33,846 nt of DNA from IMG/VR virus record IMGVR_UViG_3300009422_000021, positions 1-33,846 of that record. One strand, 5' to 3'. The stretch is from a virus. Both the position numbers and the translations under genes were made by a program. The notes beneath the pieces were generated by a model that did no database searches, had not been told where the DNA came from, and saw nothing but the letters and a program-made list of their open reading frames with translations. How positions within the stretch are numbered: the stretch's first letter is position 1; each line of letters begins with the position of its first letter. Positions 1 to 6,905 of the stretch are shown here, piece by piece.

Positions 1-641
1 CTATCATATATTCTTTCAATATTCCATGTCTTATATTTAGGACCACCGTTGCCACCTAAGTCTCTAGTTTGAAATCCTAATATCTTACCCTCGGGTGTTA
101 AATTAAAAACATATAATTCTCTACGCCTAGGATCAAAAGCAAATCTTTCAGTCTTATGATGAAGTAATCTACTTTTTAAATATGGGTATGCTTGATAAGT
201 AAGTGTATTAATTGGATATACATTAAAGCCTAATGCTAATTCATCAAAAGTTAATGCAAGTTCTTTAGCTTTATCAAAAAGATAAAAATCTAAATTTTCT
301 CCTAATGAAAAATGTTTGCGATTTTCTTTAATATAATTAATTACATCAACCCTATCATCACCTTCAAAGTTTTGGTTATGTTCTGCTAAGAAAACATCTA
401 ATGATGCATGAGCAGAGCAATTATAACAATGAAAGAATAAATCATTCCAATAAAGGTTACCTCTTTTCTTTCTAACGTTATCAGTGGAATCACCACAGTA
501 AGGGCATGCAAAATTTAACCTGCCTTTACTCTCCAGTAATCTTCTTTTTTCTGGATGAGAATGGTTAGTATGAAGAACTCGGACCACCTTATCGATGATC
601 CGAGCTTTCATTTCAGAAGATATTATTATTTCTTCTGCCAT
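1..641 (-). CDS. 61: DNA primase, gp61/DnaG-type (C-terminal part missing at window edge)
   Basis: I translated this gene by hand from the ATG at 641-639. The frame stays open for 213 codons to the window edge, so only the N-terminal part is present. Residues 46-49 (CPYC) and 72-75 (CYNC) form a four-cysteine zinc ribbon of the kind found at the N-terminus of DnaG/gp61 primases. Residues 187-203 (KILGFQTRDLGGNGGPK) resemble the segment of DnaG-type primases that leads into the Toprim catalytic core (a G-F-x-x-R-x-L pattern followed by P-K-Y). The expected role is RNA primer synthesis for lagging-strand replication with a helicase not seen here. The start lies 5 bases after the gp32 stop codon, so the two replication genes are probably co-transcribed. 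The catalytic Toprim acidic residues lie outside the window, so activity cannot be judged. A helicase-primase fusion is not excluded. Confidence 0.75.
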   Translation of the reverse strand, partial: MAEEIIISSEMKARIIDKVVRVLHTNHSHPEKRRLLESKGRLNFACPYCGDSTDNVRKKRGNLYWNDLFFHCYNCSAHASLDVFLAEHNQNFEGDDRVDVINYIKENRKHFSLGENLDFYLFDKAKELALTFDELALGFNVYPINTLTYQAYPYLKSRLLHHKTERFAFDPRRRELYVFNLTPEGKILGFQTRDLGGNGGPKYKTWNIERIYD

Positions 642-646
642 AGTTA

Positions 647-1564
647 TTAAAGATCTAACCCATTAATAAAATCATCAAAATCTTCTTTTTTCTCAGTGCT
701 TTCTGCAGGTTGAGTTTCAGTTTTTGATTCTGTTGTTGCTTGTACAGCAGCAGCCTTTGTTGCTTCAGTGTTAACCGGTGCAGGCTTTGATCTAGTTATG
801 TTTTGGATTGAATCCCCAGGGGATGTAAATTGAGATAATACATTCATTACCTTTCCTCTAACAGTATCATCCCATGCTTTATAACCCCAATTACCTAAAT
901 CTGGTGCAGAATCCAATAAACCTAAAATTGATTTACGGCTTGCATCATCATTAGAAACTGGTTCACCTTCGATTGTCATAGGTGATTTATTTCCGTGGAA
1001 TTTACTTGAATCATAATTAGGAAAACCACCTTTCTTAGAAATTACTAATTCAAAGTTCTTTCCTTCAAATGGATCAAATACTTGAGTAGGTTCATCAAAT
1101 TGTGGATTCAGTTCTTCATCAATTTTAGTTTTGATTTTATAACCGAATTTCATAATTTTAACTTGCCCTTCAAGATCTCTGTTTTGTGGATCCTTTACGA
1201 TTTGTACCAATGCGTAAAATACTTCTCTACGCTTTAAACCTTCTGACATCTTTTTATCTACTGCTGATTCAGAGTTTCTTAGTTTGAAAAACATATCCTG
1301 GATAGGATCTTTTTCTCCAACTGTTGATGGGGAGTCAGCATAAAAGCCGTTTCCTTCTCTGTCTTCTAGCCAGTAGACATACTTACGTTCGAATGGTTTT
1401 CTTGGGTTTTTAGCATTAGGTAGAAACCTAATTAAAGATCGGTAGATACCGTCTTGTCCTTGATCTGGTTTAGGTGTGTATAAATCACTTCCTGCTGTGG
1501 AAGGTCTTTCACCAGTGTCTAAATCTTTTACACTTACATTAAAAATGTCGAATTCATTTGCCAT
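647..1564 (-). CDS. 32: Single-stranded DNA-binding protein, gp32-like
   Basis: This 305-aa protein matches T4 gp32 in size (301 aa) and layout. The core includes YRSLIRFLPN (41-50), a YWLED strand (64-68), FYALVQIVKDPQNRDLEGQV (116-135) and the FELVISKKGGFPNYDSSKF region (171-189), which parallels the T4 FGKKI...GFSNYDESKF stretch. A low-complexity Ala/Thr/Glu linker (about 259-292) leads to an acidic tail ending DFDDFINGLDL, the part that in T4 recruits replication and recombination partners. Two T4 hallmarks are absent. There is no cysteine in the protein, so the His-Cys3 zinc site is lost. I also see no basic-Ser/Thr LAST motif at the N-terminus. It should coat ssDNA cooperatively during replication and repair. 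It is preceded by a leader of about 130 bases with repeats and a promoter-like box, and primase follows 5 bases downstream. Confidence 0.9.
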   Translation of the reverse strand: MANEFDIFNVSVKDLDTGERPSTAGSDLYTPKPDQGQDGIYRSLIRFLPNAKNPRKPFERKYVYWLEDREGNGFYADSPSTVGEKDPIQDMFFKLRNSESAVDKKMSEGLKRREVFYALVQIVKDPQNRDLEGQVKIMKFGYKIKTKIDEELNPQFDEPTQVFDPFEGKNFELVISKKGGFPNYDSSKFHGNKSPMTIEGEPVSNDDASRKSILGLLDSAPDLGNWGYKAWDDTVRGKVMNVLSQFTSPGDSIQNITRSKPAPVNTEATKAAAVQATTESKTETQPAESTEKKEDFDDFINGLDL

Positions 1565-1565
1565 G

Positions 1566-1666
1566 TTAATTGCCTTTTTTTGTTATTATTAATTTATAAT
1601 TGATAACAACGCTCTGTGCCTAAACTACTTATTTAATTGCCTATTTACTTTGCCTTGTTATCGCCT
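1566..1666 (-). promoter_or_regulatory. gp32 5' leader with repeated AGGC units and an inverted repeat
   Basis: The transcribed strand carries five AGGC(A/G) units (complements at 1663-1666, 1652-1655, 1639-1642, 1618-1621 and 1572-1575). Two of them extend to an identical AGGCAATTAA (1633-1642 and 1566-1575), and the second sits where a ribosome binding site would be. An 8-bp perfect inverted repeat (GATAACAA/TTGTTATC, 1602-1609 with 1655-1662) could fold the upstream part. The stretch next to the start is A/U-rich and unstructured. T4 gp32 represses its own mRNA through a folded 5' element plus an unstructured AU-rich region. This leader has a comparable design, but the link is inferred. 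Confidence 0.4.
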
Positions 1667-1705
1667 GTTTAAAAGTAACCATTTAATTATTGATTCCTTT
1701 GTTTA

Positions 1706-1715
1706 TTATATATTC
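1706..1715 (-). promoter_or_regulatory. Late-promoter-like element ahead of gp32
   Basis: The transcribed strand reads GAATATATAATAAACAAAGG. The GAATATATAA core is shared with six other sites in the window. It sits in the gap after groES, 141 bases upstream of the gp32 start, and would give a leader of about 130 bases. Confidence 0.55.
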
Positions 1716-1723
1716 ACTAAGTC

Positions 1724-1735
1724 AGTTTGTTTCAG
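1724..1735 (-). repeat. Inverted repeat arm at the groES stop codon
   Basis: The plus strand reads AGTTTGTTTCAG, the exact reverse complement of the 12 bases at 2044-2055 upstream of the groES start. The TGA stop of groES lies inside this arm. In the mRNA the two arms could pair and close a loop around the whole co-chaperonin gene. Confidence 0.5.
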
Positions 1736-2016
1736 ACTACGTGAATATTTTTATCTATTATTGCCGTTATATCTTTTTCTCTAAGACTAAATACAGTTTT
1801 ACCATTATATTTAAATTCAGTTCCTGCTAAATCATGGAAAAGAACTTTCATTCCAATTTTATATTCATTATCCTTAACACCCGAGCCTACGCCGATGATT
1901 ATCCCTGAATAAGGAGGGGCATACATGCCATCTTGTTTTAATAAAATTATACTACCTTTTTTATCTGGCTGCTCATCTTTTTTTATAAAAATTCTACTTC
2001 CTAATGGTTTTAACAT
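1732..2016 (-). CDS. groES: GroES-like co-chaperonin (T4 gp31 / Cpn10 family)
   Basis: The 94-aa length matches bacterial GroES and is shorter than T4 gp31 (111 aa). The start MLKPLGSRIFIKKDE matches the GroES N-terminal strand (PLxDRVxVKxxE pattern). Residues 19-30 (KKGSIILLKQDG) fit the mobile loop with a hydrophobic triplet (IIL) that would contact GroEL, and GIIIGVGSG (38-46) matches the conserved G-x-V-x-A-V-G-x-G segment. KIGMKVLFHDLAGTEFKYNG (53-72) is the usual GD-x-V-LF...G-T-x-x-x-x-x-G core. Like T4 gp31, it would cap host GroEL, probably to fold the phage capsid protein or other phage proteins. It is a monocistron-sized unit bracketed by a 12-bp inverted repeat and lies between the resolvase and gp32 genes. 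No Shine-Dalgarno sequence is visible ahead of its ATG. Confidence 0.9.
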   Translation of the reverse strand: MLKPLGSRIFIKKDEQPDKKGSIILLKQDGMYAPPYSGIIIGVGSGVKDNEYKIGMKVLFHDLAGTEFKYNGKTVFSLREKDITAIIDKNIHVV

Positions 2017-2043
2017 AATATTTTAAATTTAATTTGTGTAAAG

Positions 2044-2055
2044 CTGAAACAAACT
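2044..2055 (-). repeat. Inverted repeat arm in the groES leader
   Basis: The plus strand reads CTGAAACAAACT, a perfect 12-bp inverted partner of 1724-1735. It lies about 28 bases upstream of the groES ATG. The rest of the gap 2017-2103 is A+T-rich and shows no copy of the late-promoter-like box. Confidence 0.5.
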
Positions 2056-2103
2056 CCACATGTTGCAATATAATTTTTAACTATTGAATTGGAGAAATAG
2101 TAT

Positions 2104-2763
2104 CTAGTTGTTTGCCTTTAATGCTTTAAGTATAAAGTAAGCGTCAATGATGTCATCGATAGGTTTAGGTATTTTAATGCTGAAGTCTTTTCCTTGACAC
2201 CATTTCCAAAGTTTAGTCATTCTTAGGTTCTTATCATTAAGGACATCATCTTGGAATGCTTTAGCCATATAATGTTTGTTTGCATTGCCTTTCCCTGCTA
2301 ACTTCTTTACATGAGAAGGTTGAAATACAGATAAATTTTCTATTGAGTACTTATCTATTAGTTCCTTTCTTAAAAAAGTATTATATTGAATAATGTCTAT
2401 AAATGAATTCCCTTTGGATCCATATGAGAATCCTTCTAATGCAACTGATACTTTATCACCTTCGAATAATGTAGAAAATATATTAACCATTAAAGAACTA
2501 ATATTTCCAGCATCTTCTAATTTCTGTCGCTCCCTTGGCAAAAATTCTTTACTTGTTACATCTCTATGATAAGGGAATCCTAACATAGCATTGTCATCCA
2601 TTAATTCTTTATGTACACTAAAGGATTTTGGTATCTTTCTGCCTTCTTCATCCCATATACGATTACCGTAATTAAAAAAGGTTATAAAGTGATACTTCCC
2701 ATCAGTAGTTTCAACACATACTCCTGGGCTATTAAGTGAAAAGTCAATTCCTATATTAATCAT
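2104..2763 (-). CDS. RuvC-like (RNase H fold) Holliday junction resolvase
   Basis: This 219-aa protein begins MINIGIDFSLNSPGVCVE, a first RNase H-fold strand with the catalytic Asp at residue 7, as in RuvC (GIDPGLxxTG). A second acidic residue follows a hydrophobic strand (VALEGFSYGSKGNS, Glu110). The Lys/Gly-rich HVKKLAGKGNANK stretch (151-163) resembles the RuvC V-K-x-x-x-x-G-x-G-x-A-x-K motif, and PIDDIIDAYFI (201-211) supplies the C-terminal Asp residues. It would cut branched recombination or replication intermediates before packaging, the job done in T4 by the unrelated endonuclease VII (gp49). The start is 5 bases after the upstream gene's stop with no Shine-Dalgarno sequence. A related RNase H-fold nuclease with another substrate remains possible. 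Confidence 0.75.
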   Translation of the reverse strand: MINIGIDFSLNSPGVCVETTDGKYHFITFFNYGNRIWDEEGRKIPKSFSVHKELMDDNAMLGFPYHRDVTSKEFLPRERQKLEDAGNISSLMVNIFSTLFEGDKVSVALEGFSYGSKGNSFIDIIQYNTFLRKELIDKYSIENLSVFQPSHVKKLAGKGNANKHYMAKAFQDDVLNDKNLRMTKLWKWCQGKDFSIKIPKPIDDIIDAYFILKALKANN

Positions 2764-2768
2764 TCTAT

Positions 2769-3125
2769 TTATATTCTCTTACCAAGAACTGCACCTAACG
2801 CAGCTCCGACAAGACGTGAAGTCATTAAATCATATAAAGCACCTTTTTGAATACCTAATACTTTGGCAATTGCTTTACCTACAGTTTTACCTAAAGCAAA
2901 ACCACCAAGACCACCAAATATACTTCCTAAGATACCTTCATTTACAATTTCCTCAACAATTATATCTAAATCTTTACCATTTTTATGTTCTTCCATAATT
3001 CTTTCAACCGCCATATCAATAGCAGCATCCTGTTCTTCGGTTAAATCGTGAGATTCGTTTAATAAGCTTTGAATATCCAAAGTTTCATTAATCTCTTCTG
3101 TTAAATAATCTTTAAAGGTTTTCAT
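2769..3125 (-). CDS. Putative capsid-packaged internal protein: targeting-peptide-like N-terminus plus glycine zipper
   Basis: I do not recognise a named family for this 118-aa protein. The N-terminus MKTFKDYLTEE closely resembles the capsid-targeting sequence of T4 internal proteins (MKTYQEFIAEA), which directs them into the prohead and is removed by the gp21 protease after a hydrophobic-x-Glu site. Several such sites follow here: LTE 8-10, INE 12-14, LNE 22-24, LTE 28-30 and IVNE ending at residue 63. After residue 63 the protein changes from acidic helix to a glycine-zipper region (GSIFGGLGGFALGKTVGKAI, 67-86, and VGAALGAVLGK, 106-116), typical of membrane-inserting helices. Inference: the acidic prosegment is clipped during head maturation, and a basic, membrane-active peptide is packaged and ejected with the DNA. 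It is transcribed from a late-promoter-like box 18 bases upstream. A plain small membrane protein is the alternative. Confidence 0.55.
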   Translation of the reverse strand: MKTFKDYLTEEINETLDIQSLLNESHDLTEEQDAAIDMAVERIMEEHKNGKDLDIIVEEIVNEGILGSIFGGLGGFALGKTVGKAIAKVLGIQKGALYDLMTSRLVGAALGAVLGKRI

Positions 3126-3143
3126 TATAAGTTCTTTATTTGT

Positions 3144-3153
3144 TTATATATTA
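3144..3153 (-). promoter_or_regulatory. Late-promoter-like element ahead of the packaged-protein gene
   Basis: The transcribed strand reads TAATATATAAACAAATAAAG and overlaps the TAA stop of the upstream tube-like gene. It lies 18 bases before the ATG at 3125, the same short spacing seen at four of the seven sites. Confidence 0.55.
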
Positions 3154-3705
3154 GGTTATGTTAACCACAACATCTAAGATGTTATAACTAAATTCCATAT
3201 CAAAAGTTTGAAATTCTACTGTATTACTAGAGAAGTTTAAATCTAATGCACCTATATTTGATATAAACATATCTTTTAATTGCACAGTAACAAAAACAGC
3301 ACCGTCCGCATCTAACATTTGTATACCAACACCTTCTGGTAAATAAGGGTGTTTACCACTTAGCTTATAATAATAATCAAACATTTCAACAGCCATCCAA
3401 TAATTTACATAACCATCAAATGCCTGCATAGTAACAGTTAATGATTTATCAAATAATTGTTGTATAGGTATACTTGATCTGAATGCTCGAGTATTACCTG
3501 GATAATCTGTTTGTGTTACAGGATCAAAGGATGGTCCAGGTAAATTAATAGACTGAATTCCATAATTCCAATAATCAATAGGTTCTTTTATTAAACCACC
3601 AGGTATCCTAGTAAGAAATGGTTTATACTTCTTAGCAATAGGCTCAGGTATAAAATTCCTTGGAAAGTCAAACTTAAATTGGTTATTTCTAGCACTTAAT
3701 ATCAT
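3151..3705 (-). CDS. Tail-tube-fold protein (gp19/gp54-like)
   Basis: This 184-aa protein is close in size to T4 gp19 (163 aa). The C-terminal half has the tube-fold signature. LTVTMQAFDGYVNYWMAVEM (about 89-108) corresponds to the strand-plus-helix where T4 gp19 has WTVTVMND...FVDWQ. FISNIGALDLNFSSNTVEFQ followed by FDMEFSYNILDV matches the T4 C-terminal pattern IGAVxLDYSS...EFTVEFQYxY. It is therefore a tail tube, tube initiator or tube-capping subunit. Its place at the end of the tail block, away from the hub genes, does not decide between these. The N-terminal 80 residues, rich in Pro and aromatics, have no counterpart I recognise. It lies 3 bases after the upstream coiled-coil gene. Confidence 0.65.
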   Translation of the reverse strand: MILSARNNQFKFDFPRNFIPEPIAKKYKPFLTRIPGGLIKEPIDYWNYGIQSINLPGPSFDPVTQTDYPGNTRAFRSSIPIQQLFDKSLTVTMQAFDGYVNYWMAVEMFDYYYKLSGKHPYLPEGVGIQMLDADGAVFVTVQLKDMFISNIGALDLNFSSNTVEFQTFDMEFSYNILDVVVNIT

Positions 3706-3708
3706 ATC

Positions 3709-4623
3709 TTATGAAAATCTTTCGTTATTATCAGCTCTAAACCTATCATCAGGTCTAAAGTTGTATGGCGTTCCTACTACATTGTATCCAGTAACATACT
3801 GTTGTAAATTACGTGCTGCTTGTTGAAAGAATGCCGTCTGTTGATTAGCAGCTGGTATAGTTCTTCTTGCTATAGCATCAATTTGTTGTTTAGACCTTAT
3901 TTGTTTATCAGCTAATGCTTGTGCCAATGAAGCATTCCTATTAATTAATTCAATATCAGCAGATTCTAAATCCTTAGTTAATTCTGCAATTTCATTTATT
4001 AATTCATTATTACTGGCTTGTAATGTTTGTATAGCCAAAGTATCTTCTTCAGCCGAGGTAACTAGCGCGGCATTTTCACTAAGGAGCTTATTGTTGTCTT
4101 CTTGTAATTTTGCAAGTAAAATGCTATACTCTAATCTCTGCTCTTCTATTTGAGAAGTTAATGTACGTCTACTAGCATCATCAACAGCTAACCAAATACC
4201 CTGATATAAAACAGATTCATCTGATATAGATCCGTCTGTTACATCTATCATCTTAGTAGAAATATAAAAGTTATTATTATCTAATGCTAAAATCTTTTTA
4301 CTATCTGATCTAGTAATTCTAAATAATACCTCGCCTCTTGATAAATCTACTTCTTCAACTTGTGTATGATTTATTATATCAATTTCATCAAACGATCCAA
4401 TAAAGTTAATATAGATATCTCCCACATTACTTAAGTCTATTGGTGTATCTTCTCCATCTACTTCATCAAACAGAGTAAATAAAAAGTAATCATCAAATGG
4501 AGAGATTCTAATCATACCATCCCCTTGTGGTAATGGTGCGTCATTAACTGCTAAATCAACAAATCTTTGAAAGTATTCCTTCTGTGGTGCTGTTAGAGAT
4601 ATATTAGTTTGTATAGAACTCAT
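3709..4623 (-). CDS. Unassigned virion-type protein with central coiled coil
   Basis: I do not recognise a family for this 304-aa protein. Residues 1-150 look like a compact beta-rich domain with alternating hydrophobic strands (DDYFLFTLFDEVDGEDTPID, GEVLFRITRSDSKKI, NNFYISTKMIDVTDG). This is followed by a long heptad-rich coiled coil (about 158-250) with many Glu, Leu and Asn residues and no helix breakers. The C-terminus is Gln/Asn/Arg-rich with several aromatics. A small beta head plus coiled coil is common in tail collar, baseplate and fibre-attachment proteins. The genes on both sides are virion-type, and spacing is 3 bases on each side, so it is probably a structural subunit made with its neighbours. 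No catalytic motif is visible. Confidence 0.6.
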   Translation of the reverse strand: MSSIQTNISLTAPQKEYFQRFVDLAVNDAPLPQGDGMIRISPFDDYFLFTLFDEVDGEDTPIDLSNVGDIYINFIGSFDEIDIINHTQVEEVDLSRGEVLFRITRSDSKKILALDNNNFYISTKMIDVTDGSISDESVLYQGIWLAVDDASRRTLTSQIEEQRLEYSILLAKLQEDNNKLLSENAALVTSAEEDTLAIQTLQASNNELINEIAELTKDLESADIELINRNASLAQALADKQIRSKQQIDAIARRTIPAANQQTAFFQQAARNLQQYVTGYNVVGTPYNFRPDDRFRADNNERFS

Positions 4624-4626
4624 AAG

Positions 4627-6105
4627 TTAAGTTGTTTTTGTATCAGGAACTGATCCAACGGTTCCAGCATTTGGTTTTGCATTATTAGCAGTTCCGAATG
4701 TTGGTCTTTGTACAGTCTCATCTGTTAATGTTTGTATTTTAACTGGAGATATAGAAGCTTTAACATTTAACTTATCTCTGAATGTAGTTACATATTTTGT
4801 TTTTACTACTAACTTTTCTGCGATTTGTTCAGATGTATTTGCTGAATTATCTACAGATGAACCTGTACCTACTACTATTTGTTTACCAACATCATTATTA
4901 ATCTGGTTGTAAACATTAGCCACAGTAGGAACCACTCCTAAATTTATAGTAAGCATTTGTGCTCCATACATTTGAGGATTAAATGAAGTTAAGTTAGCAT
5001 TTTTAATTATTTGTGTAGCATCACCTTTATTATATAATCTTAATACAAAGTTTATAGAAAATGATACGGCGGTGTTTGCATTTTTAATAATAGGCCTAAA
5101 TAAAATAGGATCATCAAACAGACTGGTTTGTGCAAATGTTTGAAAGCTTGATTGTGCAAATACTTGACCTACTTGCTCAGTAACACTTATTTCATAAAAT
5201 ATTATCCAATCACCATTTCCTTGTGCATTTAATTGAGCAATGAATTGGCTAAGTGAAGAACCTATAACTTGCCCTGATAATTCAAAATAATCACCATTAG
5301 TTGATGGAATTACTTGTGCATATAAATTATCATAAACATCTCTATTTAATATAGAAACAGAATTAATAGATTGCATTTCATAAAAGCTATATCCATTCTC
5401 TATAATAGTTTCAAAAATACCAGTAGCTCTAAGTGTTATTGGTGGGGTACCTAAAAATCCTTTTCCTTCAGTTATTCTCCAGGCTAAGCCGTTTGGTACA
5501 GCTGCGTTAAATGCCTCATCCATATAATATAGAGAAGGTGTTTTCCATTCAATAAATGTAGCATATAATTTATCTGCTATTAATAATGGATCTGGGTTTA
5601 ATTCTACAGGACCGCCTTTTAGATAATTAATAGAATTAAGATTCATCATAACACCGTCTGTTCTTGGTGCTAAGACTTCAAATATAATACCATCAAAATC
5701 TCCAAAAGAAAATCCAGCTACAAAATGAATTCGTACTGTATCATATTGTATATCAATATTAGGACTAAATACTTGTGGAAGATCAGGATCACTTGTTAAT
5801 GTTGCAACTGTATTATTATAAGGAACAGCCACACCAGTTGGGCCTAAGTTAACAAATTGATTTCGTGATTCATTATTAGAAGCACTAGATTTCCTTACAT
5901 CATTATTAAAGCTAATTGTATCTGGTGCTACTGGTATTAACCCCTCTGAGTTAAAAAAGTAAGTCCCGTTGGTATTAGCATCTCTCATAAGATCAACACC
6001 AAAGTTTGATGTATTATACGTTAACGCTTCTGATGGTGCGCTACTGGTATAAACATACTCTATAAGTATTTGATCCGATATTTGTATAAATCTTGATGAT
6101 TCCAT
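4627..6105 (-). CDS. Unassigned virion-type beta-rich protein
   Basis: This 492-aa protein has no motif I recognise. Composition is typical of phage structural proteins: rich in Asn, Thr, Ser and aromatics, one Cys or fewer, and no membrane segment or signal peptide. Short repeated hydrophobic/polar alternation suggests all-beta domains (for example VRIHFVAGFSFGDFDGIIFE and AVSFSINFVLRLYNKGDA). The last 80 residues turn Lys/Thr-rich and end in a Pro/Thr/Gly tail (about 465-492), which may be flexible. It is tightly packed with the coiled-coil gene downstream, 3 bases after its own stop, and starts 14 bases after the membrane-anchored gene. Its position after the fibre genes and before a tube-fold gene suggests a tail accessory or neck protein. 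This is position-based only. Confidence 0.55.
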   Translation of the reverse strand: MESSRFIQISDQILIEYVYTSSAPSEALTYNTSNFGVDLMRDANTNGTYFFNSEGLIPVAPDTISFNNDVRKSSASNNESRNQFVNLGPTGVAVPYNNTVATLTSDPDLPQVFSPNIDIQYDTVRIHFVAGFSFGDFDGIIFEVLAPRTDGVMMNLNSINYLKGGPVELNPDPLLIADKLYATFIEWKTPSLYYMDEAFNAAVPNGLAWRITEGKGFLGTPPITLRATGIFETIIENGYSFYEMQSINSVSILNRDVYDNLYAQVIPSTNGDYFELSGQVIGSSLSQFIAQLNAQGNGDWIIFYEISVTEQVGQVFAQSSFQTFAQTSLFDDPILFRPIIKNANTAVSFSINFVLRLYNKGDATQIIKNANLTSFNPQMYGAQMLTINLGVVPTVANVYNQINNDVGKQIVVGTGSSVDNSANTSEQIAEKLVVKTKYVTTFRDKLNVKASISPVKIQTLTDETVQRPTFGTANNAKPNAGTVGSVPDTKTT

Positions 6106-6119
6106 TATATTCTATTTAT

Positions 6120-6905
6120 TTACCATTGTAAAAGCTTTGGATTCCATGAAACACCAAGTCCAATGTATGGACCTAATTGGCCGTTTCCAACAATTCCTAT
6201 TCCCATGTTTAATCCAAAACCAAATGGTTTTCTATTTTGCATCTGTAAGCTTTTAAACTCCGGACTTTTTTTATCAATCATTATTCCTTTAGTACTATTA
6301 AATGTAGTACCAGGATAATCTGATGTTAATTTTATAAATATTTCTTTTGTGCTAATATCCTGTGATAATGTAGCATCTAACCAAATATTTTGTTTAAGCC
6401 CAACAGTGGCAGAACCAAATGTTAAACTATCTATAAAGCTATAAGGTAAATCTACACTTATCGATCTTGAACTTTTAATCCAATTACTATCAGAGTTAAA
6501 ACTTAAAATAGAATTAAAACTATTATTACCTTGTTTAATTACAGTATCTTTTGTTATAACTGGTACTTCAATAATTCTTTCCTCTATTATAGTTTTATAC
6601 TTAACGATTGTAATAGGTGGTCTTCCTTGTTCATATTTTAAACTATCTTTAAGTTCTTCTAATGATAAACTTAATCCTTTTATTTCACCAACCGATTCAC
6701 CTTTTTCATTAACATAATTAAGTATAGTGTCATTTGCTGCACTTAAGTTATTTTGAAATCTAGTAACCTCACCTTTAGCTTCTTCAGTTTCATTACACTG
6801 TTTAAGAAGTAAAAATAATAAAATACCAATCCCACCTAATAAAAACATCCTAGTGTTTTTTGGGTCTGTTATTATACCAAGAATATTTTTAATAATTAGT
6901 ATCAT
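6120..6905 (-). CDS. Membrane-anchored, coiled-coil envelope protein; candidate spanin-like protein
   Basis: This 261-aa protein has one strong N-terminal membrane helix (MFLLGGIGILLFLLLKQ, residues 20-36) without a cleavage site. A polar heptad-like stretch follows (about 40-100: SxxxDxxLxxxxExxxEIxxLSLSLEELKDSL). A Pro/Ile/Val-rich linker (about 105-128) leads to a beta-rich C-terminal half that ends in glycine/aromatic-alternating strands (FGFGLNMGIGIVG, LGPYIGLGVSWNP) with a terminal Trp. The last part looks like an outer-membrane beta-hairpin, including the terminal aromatic residue. One protein joining the inner membrane, a periplasmic rod and an outer-membrane-like end is what a single-polypeptide spanin needs for the last step of lysis in a two-membrane host. 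No lysin or holin is visible nearby. A tail- or entry-associated membrane protein is the main alternative. It overlaps the upstream small gene by ATGA (4 bases), implying coupled translation. Confidence 0.5.
   Translation of the reverse strand: MILIIKNILGIITDPKNTRMFLLGGIGILLFLLLKQCNETEEAKGEVTRFQNNLSAANDTILNYVNEKGESVGEIKGLSLSLEELKDSLKYEQGRPPITIVKYKTIIEERIIEVPVITKDTVIKQGNNSFNSILSFNSDSNWIKSSRSISVDLPYSFIDSLTFGSATVGLKQNIWLDATLSQDISTKEIFIKLTSDYPGTTFNSTKGIMIDKKSPEFKSLQMQNRKPFGFGLNMGIGIVGNGQLGPYIGLGVSWNPKLLQW

Noticed and set aside
2863-3051. Plus-strand ORF of 62 aa and an overlapping 60-aa ORF
   Set aside because: They lie wholly inside the packaged-protein gene, and their sequence is the antisense of its glycine zipper. 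No leader or promoter is present.
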